Source of the DNA: CANLWN01 sp039815505
GTDB taxonomy: Bacteria; Bacteroidota; Bacteroidia; Flavobacteriales; Flavobacteriaceae
Direction: 5' to 3'
Assembly: GCA_039815505.1 (NCBI GenBank)
Contig: JBCBZE010000022.1
Location: 1 to 20,685 of the forward strand
Length of the DNA stretch: 20,685 nt
Numbering within the stretch: position 1 is the stretch's first letter; each line of letters opens with the position of its first letter. Positions 7,372 to 13,368 of the stretch are shown piece after piece. The translations under genes and the position numbers were made by a program. The notes below the pieces were generated by a model. It had not been told where the DNA came from and did no database searches. It was given only the letters and a program-made list of their open reading frames with translations.

Positions 7372-9269
7372 TGCAAAAAAGCCCTACAGAGATTTTACAA
7401 CAGTACTGGGGTTTTTCTAAGTTCAGGGGTTCCCAGCAAAAGGTAATCACAGCTATTTTGGAGCATAGGGACGTCCTGGCCCTAATGCCCACAGGAGGGG
7501 GCAAATCGCTTTGCTACCAAGTGCCCGCACTGACATTGGAAGGCATTTGTATTGTGGTATCGCCGCTCATTGCCTTGATCCAGAATCAGGTTGAACGGCT
7601 TAAAGATCTGGGCATTAAGGCCATTGCCCTGACGGGGGGAATACCTTTTGGAGAGGTGAACGATCTGTTGGACAACTGCCGCTACGGTAACTACAAATTT
7701 TTGTATTTATCCCCTGAACGTCTGCAACAAGAAATGGTACAAAACAGGATACGGCAAATGAACGTGAGCCTATTCGCCATAGATGAGGCACACTGTATTT
7801 CGCAATGGGGACATGATTTTAGACCGGCATATCTACATTGTTCCGTTTTACGGGAACTTGCCCCGGATGTGCCCATGATAGCTTTAACCGCGACCGCTAC
7901 CCAACGGGTAGCAGAAGATATTCTTACAAACTTAAGGCTTTCCGACACATTGGAGGTCAAGGATTCCTTTTCGCGGAAAAACATAGCTTTTAAGATTGTT
8001 CGTGATGAAGATAAACAGGCCCGATTAAAACAGTTGTGCCATATAAATAAAAAAAGTGGTATCGTCTATGTACGCACTAGGCGATCAGCGGAGGAAATAA
8101 CCAACTTTTTACAAAAGAATAGTTTAACGGCCGCTTACTTTCATGGTGGTACCCCAAAAAAAGAAAAGAAGGAAAGACTGCAACTTTGGTTACAGGGAAA
8201 GTTGCAATATATGGTTGCCACAAATGCCTTTGGTATGGGAATAGATAAACCCGATGTGAGCCTGGTGGTCCATTATCAAATTCCCGATAGTCTAGAAAAT
8301 TATTTTCAGGAAGCGGGAAGGGCGGGTCGTGACGATGAACCCTCCATGGCCGTTCTAATTACGAACAAGGCCAACGAAGATCAAGTAAAAAAACAATTCC
8401 TAAGTGTATTGCCCAAAACGGATTTCATTAAGCTGTTGTACAATAAACTCAATAATTATTTCCAGATAGCCTATGGGGAAGGCAGTAATGAAAACTTTAG
8501 GTTTAAGTTCAATGAATTCTGTGAAGTGTACGGCCTAAATCCAATGCTTGCCTATAATGGACTGCGTATATTAGATCAAAATTCCGTTATAGCCCTGTCA
8601 GCATCGTTTTCCAAAAAAACAAGTGTTCAATTTCTAGCGTCAAAATCGCACCTTTTTAGTTACTTGGAAAACAACCAAGATCATGCGCCCCTCATACGGA
8701 CCATGCTCAGGACCTATGGTGGTATCTTTGATTTTGAGACCAAGATCAACACCTACTTGCTTGCCAAAAAAGCGCAGGTCCCTGAAAAAAACATCATAGG
8801 TTTATTGGAACGACTGCAAAAAGATGAAATCATCGCCTACAGGGCCCAACATAACGATTTGGAGATAACATTTCTAGTACCTCGGGAAGACAATACTACC
8901 ATCAATCCGTTCGTAAAAAAAATGGAGGCCCAACGGCAAGTCAAAATTGATCATGTGACCGCGATGCTCCATTATATAAAAAATGATAAAGTGTGCAGGA
9001 ATAGGCAACTACTTGCCTATTTTGGGGAAAAAATAGCCCAGGACTGCGGTATATGTGATGTATGCATGGAACGCGTCTCCGTGGTCCATGATGTCCAGAA
9101 AATAATCTCAAAGGATATTTTACGGGTTTTGACCCAAAAACAGCAGTCTTCCCGGGAGCTAATACAATCATTGCCCTATAGGGAATCGATTATTTTAAAG
9201 GTACTGCAACAACTATTGGAAGACGGGCAAATTACCATCACATTAAAAAATGAGTATAAAGTAATTTAA
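7371..9269 (+). CDS. recQ: RecQ-family ATP-dependent DNA helicase
   Basis: RecQ enzymes are 3'-5' DNA helicases acting in recombination and replication-fork repair. This 632-residue protein has Walker A TGGGKS (41-46), DEAH box (138-141, in the RecQ-typical DEAHCISQWGHDFRP), ATATQRV, AYFHGGT, GMGIDKPDV and QEAGRAGRD. The zinc module has C542, C559, C562 and C565 (CGICDVC). In place of the E. coli order helicase-zinc-winged helix-HRDC, about 190 residues lie between the helicase core and the zinc cysteines, and only about 65 residues follow. No HRDC domain is evident. This fits the shorter RecQ type that Bacteroidota carry beside a longer HRDC-bearing paralogue (from memory). It starts at GTG 7371, overlapping the ATPase stop, and is followed by fmt after four bases. 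Confidence 0.95.
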   Translation: MQKSPTEILQQYWGFSKFRGSQQKVITAILEHRDVLALMPTGGGKSLCYQVPALTLEGICIVVSPLIALIQNQVERLKDLGIKAIALTGGIPFGEVNDLLDNCRYGNYKFLYLSPERLQQEMVQNRIRQMNVSLFAIDEAHCISQWGHDFRPAYLHCSVLRELAPDVPMIALTATATQRVAEDILTNLRLSDTLEVKDSFSRKNIAFKIVRDEDKQARLKQLCHINKKSGIVYVRTRRSAEEITNFLQKNSLTAAYFHGGTPKKEKKERLQLWLQGKLQYMVATNAFGMGIDKPDVSLVVHYQIPDSLENYFQEAGRAGRDDEPSMAVLITNKANEDQVKKQFLSVLPKTDFIKLLYNKLNNYFQIAYGEGSNENFRFKFNEFCEVYGLNPMLAYNGLRILDQNSVIALSASFSKKTSVQFLASKSHLFSYLENNQDHAPLIRTMLRTYGGIFDFETKINTYLLAKKAQVPEKNIIGLLERLQKDEIIAYRAQHNDLEITFLVPREDNTTINPFVKKMEAQRQVKIDHVTAMLHYIKNDKVCRNRQLLAYFGEKIAQDCGICDVCMERVSVVHDVQKIISKDILRVLTQKQQSSRELIQSLPYRESIILKVLQQLLEDGQITITLKNEYKVI

Positions 9270-9273
9270 ATTT

Positions 9274-10221
9274 ATGGATGCGTTGAAAATTATTTTTATG
9301 GGGACCCCGGACTTTGCGGTCACCAGTTTAGCCAAGTTATTGGATAGTTCGTACAAAGTCGTGGGGGTCATTACGGCCCCGGACAGGCCCGCGGGCAGAG
9401 GGAGAAAATTACAAGGGTCCGCGGTAAAAAAATACGCTATAGATCATGGCTTAAAAGTATTGCAACCCCTTAGTTTAAAGGACGAAACTTTTTTAAGGGA
9501 AGTGAAGTCCCTCAATGCAAACTTGCAGGTGGTGGTCGCCTTTAGAATGTTGCCAAAAGTGGTTTGGGAAATGCCTAAATATGGTACTTTTAACCTGCAT
9601 GCATCGCTTCTTCCCAATTATAGGGGAGCAGCACCTATTAACTGGGCCATTATGAACGGAGAGACAAAAACGGGTGTCACCACTTTCTTTATTGATGACA
9701 AAATAGATACCGGGGAAATTATTCTTCAGGAAAGTATGCGCATTACGGCCGAAGAGACGGCAGGAAGCCTACATGATAAGTTAATGGTCCTGGGGGCGGA
9801 TTTGGTGATACAGACCGTAAAACAAATAGAAAAAGGAACGGTCATCCGAACAAGGCAAAGTGAGACGGCCAATTTAAGATCGGCCTTTAAGATACATAAG
9901 GAAACTTGCAAAATTCGCTGGAATCTTTCCATAGACACCATTTATAACCATATTAGGGGGTTGAGCCCCTACCCTACGGCATGGACCACATTGTATAATG
10001 GCGAAGAGGCCATTTTCCTAAAAATATATGGTGCATTTATGGAAAAGGATTCACATACCTTTAAGTCCGGAACCCTACTACAGCATAAAAGGGAACTAAA
10101 AATAGCGGTACAGGGCGGATATATTGTGCTGACCGAAATACAGTTACCGGGCAAAAGAAAAATGCCCACATCGGAGGTCCTCAATGGACTAAAATTAAAA
10201 AAAGGAGCCCATGTAGGCTGA
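9274..10221 (+). CDS. fmt: Methionyl-tRNA formyltransferase
   Basis: Fmt formylates the methionine of initiator tRNA using 10-formyl-tetrahydrofolate, in the cytosol. The 315-residue length is normal. The N-terminal Rossmann domain begins IIFMGTPDFAV and contains APDRPAGRGRK. The catalytic triad is complete: N107 and H109 in FNLHASLLPNYRGAAPI, and D145 in the DKIDTGEI loop, matching N106/H108/D144 of E. coli. The C-terminal tRNA-binding barrel begins near residue 205, with the typical RGLSPYPTAW. The ATG at 9274 follows the recQ stop by four bases, so it belongs to the ATPase-recQ-fmt unit. No strong terminator is seen directly after the gene. Confidence 0.96.
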   Translation: MDALKIIFMGTPDFAVTSLAKLLDSSYKVVGVITAPDRPAGRGRKLQGSAVKKYAIDHGLKVLQPLSLKDETFLREVKSLNANLQVVVAFRMLPKVVWEMPKYGTFNLHASLLPNYRGAAPINWAIMNGETKTGVTTFFIDDKIDTGEIILQESMRITAEETAGSLHDKLMVLGADLVIQTVKQIEKGTVIRTRQSETANLRSAFKIHKETCKIRWNLSIDTIYNHIRGLSPYPTAWTTLYNGEEAIFLKIYGAFMEKDSHTFKSGTLLQHKRELKIAVQGGYIVLTEIQLPGKRKMPTSEVLNGLKLKKGAHVG

Positions 10222-10322
10222 AGCCCCGTTAACATTGGGCTGCGGGAAACAGAAAAAAAACCTGACTTTATCAACAAACGTTTCAAGTTATTAACAAAAA
10301 CGTTGATTTCCCTTGGTTTTGC

Positions 10323-10352
10323 TTGTGTTAATGGTAAATCCGTATAAATTTG
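10323..10352 (+). promoter_or_regulatory. Promoter of the HU-family gene
   Basis: A TTG at 10323-10325, a 19-base spacer and TAAATTTG at 10345-10352 match the Bacteroidota consensus TTG-N19/20-TAnnTTTG fully. Transcription would start near 10358 and leave a leader of about 40 bases, very A+T rich, before the ATG at 10398. An alternative TTTTG at 10317-10321 would give a spacer of 23. Confidence 0.75.
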
Positions 10353-10397
10353 TTCAAGCTTTGAAATTATATTAACAACAATTAATTTAATTAAATT

Positions 10398-10670
10398 ATG
10401 AACAAAACAGAATTAATCGATGCAATGGCAGCTGATGCTGGCATCACAAAAGCAGCAGCAAAAAAAGCATTGGAATCTTTTTTAGGAAATGTTGAAGGGT
10501 CTCTCAAGAAAGGTGGAAGAGTATCTTTAGTAGGTTTTGGATCTTGGTCTGTATCTAGAAGAAATGCAAGGGAAGGTAGAAATCCATCAACGGGAAAAAC
10601 TATCCAAATTGCAGCTAAAAACGTTGTAAAGTTTAAAGCGGGTGCCGATTTAGGTAAAGCAGTAAACTAA
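10398..10670 (+). CDS. HU/IHF-family DNA-binding protein
   Basis: A 90-residue histone-like protein. It begins MNKTELIDAMA, continues with the helix GITKAAAKKALESFLG, and has the beta-arm signature GFGSWSVSRRNAREGRNP (about residues 48-65) with the intercalating-Pro region GRNPSTGKTIQI. The end is the usual FKAGADLGKAVN. It binds and bends DNA non-specifically as a dimer and compacts the nucleoid. The codon choice is strongly biased to a few codons such as AGA, GCA and AAA, as expected for an abundant protein. It has its own promoter (10323-10352) and a strong terminator (10692-10722), so it is monocistronic. Which HU paralogue it is cannot be settled here. Confidence 0.96.
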   Translation: MNKTELIDAMAADAGITKAAAKKALESFLGNVEGSLKKGGRVSLVGFGSWSVSRRNAREGRNPSTGKTIQIAAKNVVKFKAGADLGKAVN

Positions 10671-10691
10671 TCCATAGTTTTAAAATATATG

Positions 10692-10722
10692 AAAGCACCC
10701 CTCCCATGAGGGGTGCTTTTTT
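10692..10722 (+). terminator. Rho-independent terminator of the HU gene
   Basis: A perfect 12-bp stem (AAAGCACCCCTC at 10692-10703 with GAGGGGTGCTTT at 10708-10719), a four-base loop CCAT, and a run of T to 10722. It lies 21 bases after the HU stop codon. Confidence 0.92.
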
Positions 10723-10734
10723 ATTGGTCGCTTT

Positions 10735-10764
10735 TTGGTTTTCATAAGAATTATCTTATTTTTA
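10735..10764 (+). promoter_or_regulatory. Probable promoter of the YqgE gene
   Basis: A TTG at 10735-10737, a 19-base spacer and TATTTTTA at 10757-10764, one mismatch from TAnnTTTG. Its place after the HU terminator and 17 bases before the ATG at 10782 supports both the promoter and that start codon. Confidence 0.5.
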
Positions 10765-10781
10765 AAATAATATCTATACAT

Positions 10782-11342
10782 ATGACCGATTTAAAACCTA
10801 AAAAAGGAAAGCTTCTAATTGCAGAACCTACACTTACCGGAGATGTGTCCTTCAATAGGTCTGTGGTTCTCTTGGCGGAACATAATGACGAGGGATCGGT
10901 AGGGTTTATCTTAAACAAACCCTTGGAATATGATATAAGTGATCTGGTCGAAGAAATAAGTATTCCTTTTCAAGTATACAACGGTGGACCTGTTGAGCAG
11001 GACAATCTATATTTTATTCACAAAGTACCCCACTTAATCCGTAATAGTGTTGAGATATCCGATGGTATCTATTGGGGAGGGGATTTTGACAACACGGTGG
11101 ATTTGATCAATAAAAAGGTGATTACCCATAAGGACATACGTTTTTTTCTTGGCTATTCGGGGTGGGATTCGTTGCAATTGGATCGGGAATTATTGTCTAA
11201 ATCCTGGATAGTGGTGAAAAATAAATACGAGAGTAATATTATCCAGAAGTCTACGAACGCCTTTTGGAATGAAAAAATTAAAGAGCTCGGTGGTAATTAT
11301 CTAATTTGGTCCAACGCTCCCGAAAATCCCAGTTTAAACTAA
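10782..11342 (+). CDS. YqgE/AlgH family protein
   Basis: A 186-residue protein of the YqgE/AlgH (DUF179) family. The N-terminal KGKLLIAEPTLTGDVSFNRS is followed by SVGFILNKPLE, a central NGGPVEQDNLYFIH and GYSGWDSLQLDREL, all family hallmarks. The molecular role is not established; AlgH was named for alginate regulation in Pseudomonas, and the fold is known but an activity is not. The open frame extends up to 10713, but that would place the start inside the HU terminator, so I chose the ATG at 10782, where the conserved region begins six codons later. The 3' end overlaps the convergent PLP-enzyme gene by four bases, so the two stop codons interlock. Confidence 0.93.
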   Translation: MTDLKPKKGKLLIAEPTLTGDVSFNRSVVLLAEHNDEGSVGFILNKPLEYDISDLVEEISIPFQVYNGGPVEQDNLYFIHKVPHLIRNSVEISDGIYWGGDFDNTVDLINKKVITHKDIRFFLGYSGWDSLQLDRELLSKSWIVVKNKYESNIIQKSTNAFWNEKIKELGGNYLIWSNAPENPSLN

Positions 11343-12184
11343 CCAAGCCTGGCAGCGGCATTCAATTTTCCCAATAAATCAAGGCTCACTTTTGTTTCAA
11401 ACTCCTTTTTTCTGTACTTGGTAATGGGTTGTATTCCCATAATGGTATTCGTGATAAAAAGCTCATCTGCCTTTTGTAACTCAAATGGTGAAATCGATGC
11501 TTCTTCTAAAACGTACATGTCCAACGTACTTAACATCTTAATGATTTTTTTTCTTATGATACCGTTTAAGCATCCATCCTTTAAAGGCGGTGTCCTTACC
11601 ACATTAGCTTTTACTACAAAAATATTACCGTTCAATGCCTCGACCACTTGTTTGGACCCGTTGAGCAACAAACAATTTTCGTAGCCGTTCTCTTTGGCAA
11701 AAATACTGCCCACAACATGTAGTATCTTATTACTGGTCTTAAGGGTGGATAGCATGTCCGCATTAACACTAAAATCCTTAAAAAGCTCTACTTCATAAGG
11801 TTTTGAGTCAAACTCGTAAAATACGGACGTTAATACATCGGCCTCTATCGTATAGGAAATACCATTTGTATCTGGCATATATAGTCCGCCGTCATTTCTA
11901 AATACGGTAAGACGGGCACGTGCCGAAGTGTTCTCGAGATTATTGGAGGCCACACACGTTAACAGCTGTTCTTCCAAAAACTCCATAGTGAAGTTCATGG
12001 GGATTTCCATGCGGAGGATACGCATAGACGCCATTAATCTAAGATAATGGTCTTCCCAGAAGTAAATCTTTCCATTTCCAATACGGATCGTTTCAAAAAG
12101 TGCGTCCCCGTATCGAAATCCCCTATTGTTATGATTTAAAAAAAAAATGTCTTTAGAAACAAGACGACCATTAAAATTTATCAT
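11339..12184 (-). CDS. PLP-dependent class IV aminotransferase/lyase (PabC/BCAT-like)
   Basis: A 281-residue fold-type IV PLP enzyme. The N-terminal HNNRGFRYGDALFETIR contains the phosphate-contacting Arg. The Schiff-base lysine is most likely K149 in LKTSNKI, which aligns with the LKHLNRL of aminodeoxychorismate lyase. QVVEALNGNIF and the distal TNTIMGIQPI complete the family pattern. The likely reaction is either release of pyruvate from 4-amino-4-deoxychorismate to give p-aminobenzoate for folate, or transamination; the LKxxN pattern leans to PabC-like, but flavobacterial paralogues blur this. The ATG at 12184 is preferred over an in-frame TTG at 12211, because codons between them form a terminator hairpin. 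The gene lies 3' of the START-like gene on the same strand. Confidence 0.88.
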   Translation of the reverse strand: MINFNGRLVSKDIFFLNHNNRGFRYGDALFETIRIGNGKIYFWEDHYLRLMASMRILRMEIPMNFTMEFLEEQLLTCVASNNLENTSARARLTVFRNDGGLYMPDTNGISYTIEADVLTSVFYEFDSKPYEVELFKDFSVNADMLSTLKTSNKILHVVGSIFAKENGYENCLLLNGSKQVVEALNGNIFVVKANVVRTPPLKDGCLNGIIRKKIIKMLSTLDMYVLEEASISPFELQKADELFITNTIMGIQPITKYRKKEFETKVSLDLLGKLNAAARLG

Positions 12185-12208
12185 AAAAAAGCCTTGAAAA
12201 TTCAAGGC
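12185..12208 (-). terminator. Terminator or attenuator between the START-like and PLP-enzyme genes
   Basis: On the minus strand, GCCTTGAA and TTCAAGGC form an 8-bp stem around a minimal AA/TT centre (12191-12208), directly followed by six T (12185-12190) and then the ATG of the PLP enzyme at 12184. The shape is that of an intrinsic terminator for the START-like gene, 28 bases after its stop. Because the next start codon touches the T run, it could also attenuate read-through into the PLP gene. Confidence 0.75.
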
Positions 12209-12235
12209 CAAATATACATTATATTGTAGGAAATG

Positions 12236-12622
12236 TTATGAAGAACCTAAAACCTGTTTTAAATCGGAAACTTGATTTTCCCAAAGCATTTTTGCTTCAT
12301 CTATTTCATCCTCTTCGGCAAAATCCGTTATAAACAAGGAAACATCTTTGGTAATCTCGTCCACGATGATCTTCATTTCAAAAAAACTGCCGTCCTCTTC
12401 ATTTTCCAACCAAATGAACTTTACAAACTCATCGCTCTTTTTCTTTAAGAGTTTGGCATCTTCCTCTGATCCGTCCCATATAAAACTGAACAATTCCCCT
12501 CTAGAATTTACATTATCGGCAAACCATTCCGAGAGTCCGGAGGGAGTGGACAGGTACTGATATAATAATTGTGGTGAAGATTGTATCACAAACTCCAGTT
12601 CATATTTAATTTTTTCACTCAT
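12236..12622 (-). CDS. START-like (SRPBCC) domain protein
   Basis: A 128-residue acidic cytosolic protein. It opens with a strand KYELEFVIQSS, followed by PQLLYQYLSTPSGLSEWFADNVN, the typical first part of an SRPBCC/AHSA1-type helix-grip fold. The rest is strands (FSFIWDG, VKFIWLEN, FFEMKIIVDE, VSLFITDFAE) and a long C-terminal helix ending ENQVSDLKQVLGSS, which would close the hydrophobic pocket. Proteins of this exact size called START-like are widespread in Bacteroidota and are of unknown function; a small hydrophobic ligand is only inferred from the fold. It starts with ATG at 12622, and a terminator hairpin follows 28 bases after the stop. Confidence 0.88.
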   Translation of the reverse strand: MSEKIKYELEFVIQSSPQLLYQYLSTPSGLSEWFADNVNSRGELFSFIWDGSEEDAKLLKKKSDEFVKFIWLENEEDGSFFEMKIIVDEITKDVSLFITDFAEEDEIDEAKMLWENQVSDLKQVLGSS

Positions 12623-12707
12623 TCCAATTCCTATTTTCTACGGACAATATAGATATTTCTAAATGATAAAAAAATAAAACCATTAGAATATTTTTAAGGA
12701 CCTATTG

Positions 12708-12738
12708 TTGATGAACAGGAAATTAAACTCTATATTTG
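12708..12738 (+). promoter_or_regulatory. Promoter of the tRNA-Met gene
   Basis: A TTG at 12708-12710, a 20-base spacer and TATATTTG at 12731-12738 match the Bacteroidota promoter consensus fully. The predicted start lies about 13 bases before the first tRNA base. Confidence 0.8.
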
Positions 12739-12757
12739 CAGCCGTTTAAAAACCTAT

Positions 12758-12834
12758 GGCGAGGTAGCTCAGCTGGTTAGAGCGTCGGATTCATAACCCG
12801 GAGGCCGAGGGTTCAAGTCCCTCTCTCGCTACCA
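12758..12834 (+). tRNA. tRNA-Met (anticodon CAT), probably elongator
   Basis: A complete 77-base cloverleaf with encoded CCA. The acceptor pairs GGCGAGG with TCTCGCT, with G-U at 1:72 and 7:66. The D arm is GCTC/GAGC, the anticodon loop TTCATAA carries CAT at 12792-12794, and the T arm is GAGGG/CCCTC around TTCAAGT. The anticodon stem has an A-C mismatch at its loop end and a T-G at its top. The 1:72 position is G-U rather than the C-A of typical initiators, so an elongator Met tRNA is more likely. A lysidine-modified Ile tRNA with CAT anticodon cannot be excluded by eye. Confidence 0.93.
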
Positions 12835-12840
12835 ATACAT

Positions 12841-12878
12841 AAAGGAACTTCATTCTTTGAGGTTCCTTTGTCTTTTTT
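12841..12878 (+). terminator. Intrinsic terminator of the tRNA gene
   Basis: A 12-bp stem with one G-U pair (AAAGGAACTTCA with TGAGGTTCCTTT) and loop TTCTT, followed by GTCTTTTTT. It begins six bases after the tRNA CCA end. Confidence 0.88.
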
Positions 12879-13147
12879 GGTATAACGCAGACATAACATT
12901 TTGGGGTTTTTCAACAGTTTCATAGGAGCGGTCTGGATGAACAGTAGTTATTTTACTCGGAACGCACTATTACAAGGACAATGCCGACGTAGGTTTTGAA
13001 CGTTTTGGAAACAAACGTCTCAATGAACGACATAAGCCTTGTTCAAAAGAATATCCACTTAAACTTGAATTAAAAAGACATACAGAAAAGCGAAAGCCCA
13101 TCTGAGTCAATGCAGGTATGTATATGCAAGGTTATCGCTAGTTTGTT
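12879..13147 (+). other. Gene-free stretch, probably decayed mobile DNA
   Basis: No credible complete gene is seen. One plus-strand frame is open from 12941 to 13102 (54 codons, no start codon that convinces me) and stops at TGA. The same frame leads, after one more stop, into the recombinase remnant that begins at 13148. The stretch may be an eroded part of that gene, but I recognise no integrase motif in it. Confidence 0.4.
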
Positions 13148-13296
13148 GGGCATAACTTTGTCACACAATTATGCGAACCAAGCGTAGATTTAGGAAAAAA
13201 CAAGTACCATTAGGGCGTGGTTAAAGCAACACAACTGAAATATATACCCATGTGGCTACAAATACTTTTGAAAACATAAGAAATCCACTAGATTAG
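13148..13296 (+). pseudogene. Tyrosine recombinase (XerC/D-type integrase), C-terminal remnant
   Basis: Two neighbouring frames together spell the end of a tyrosine recombinase. From 13148 the frame reads GHNFVTQLCEPSVDLGK, matching the usual LRHSFATHLLE-GVDL block, with the catalytic Arg changed to Gly. A shift at an A run near 13195 leads to PLGRG, matching LLGH with the second His changed to Arg, then an in-frame TAA at 13222-13224. After that TTEIYTHVATNTF and NIRNPLD run to TAG at 13294-13296, with the nucleophilic Tyr at 13243-13245. A frameshift, an internal stop and two lost catalytic residues make it non-functional. The catalytic core upstream is not recognisable. Its place about 300 bases behind a tRNA gene fits an old tRNA-site integration. 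Confidence 0.82.
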
Positions 13297-13368
13297 CGAT
13301 CTTAAAAAAAAGAAATAAACCCAACAAGATACGTTTATCCCCTTATTGGCAAAAACTAACCAAAATCT

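Noticed and set aside
10271..10306. Inverted repeat around ACGTTT/AAACGT after fmt as its terminator
   Set aside because: The arms are short and interrupted, the loop is long and no T run follows.
10713..10781. Longer N terminus for the YqgE protein
   Set aside because: It would start in the right arm of the HU terminator and cover a probable promoter; the family's conserved region begins just after the ATG at 10782.
12185..12211. TTG start at 12211 for the PLP enzyme
   Set aside because: The nine extra codons are made of the terminator hairpin and its T run, and the enzyme fold begins at MINFNGRL from the ATG at 12184.
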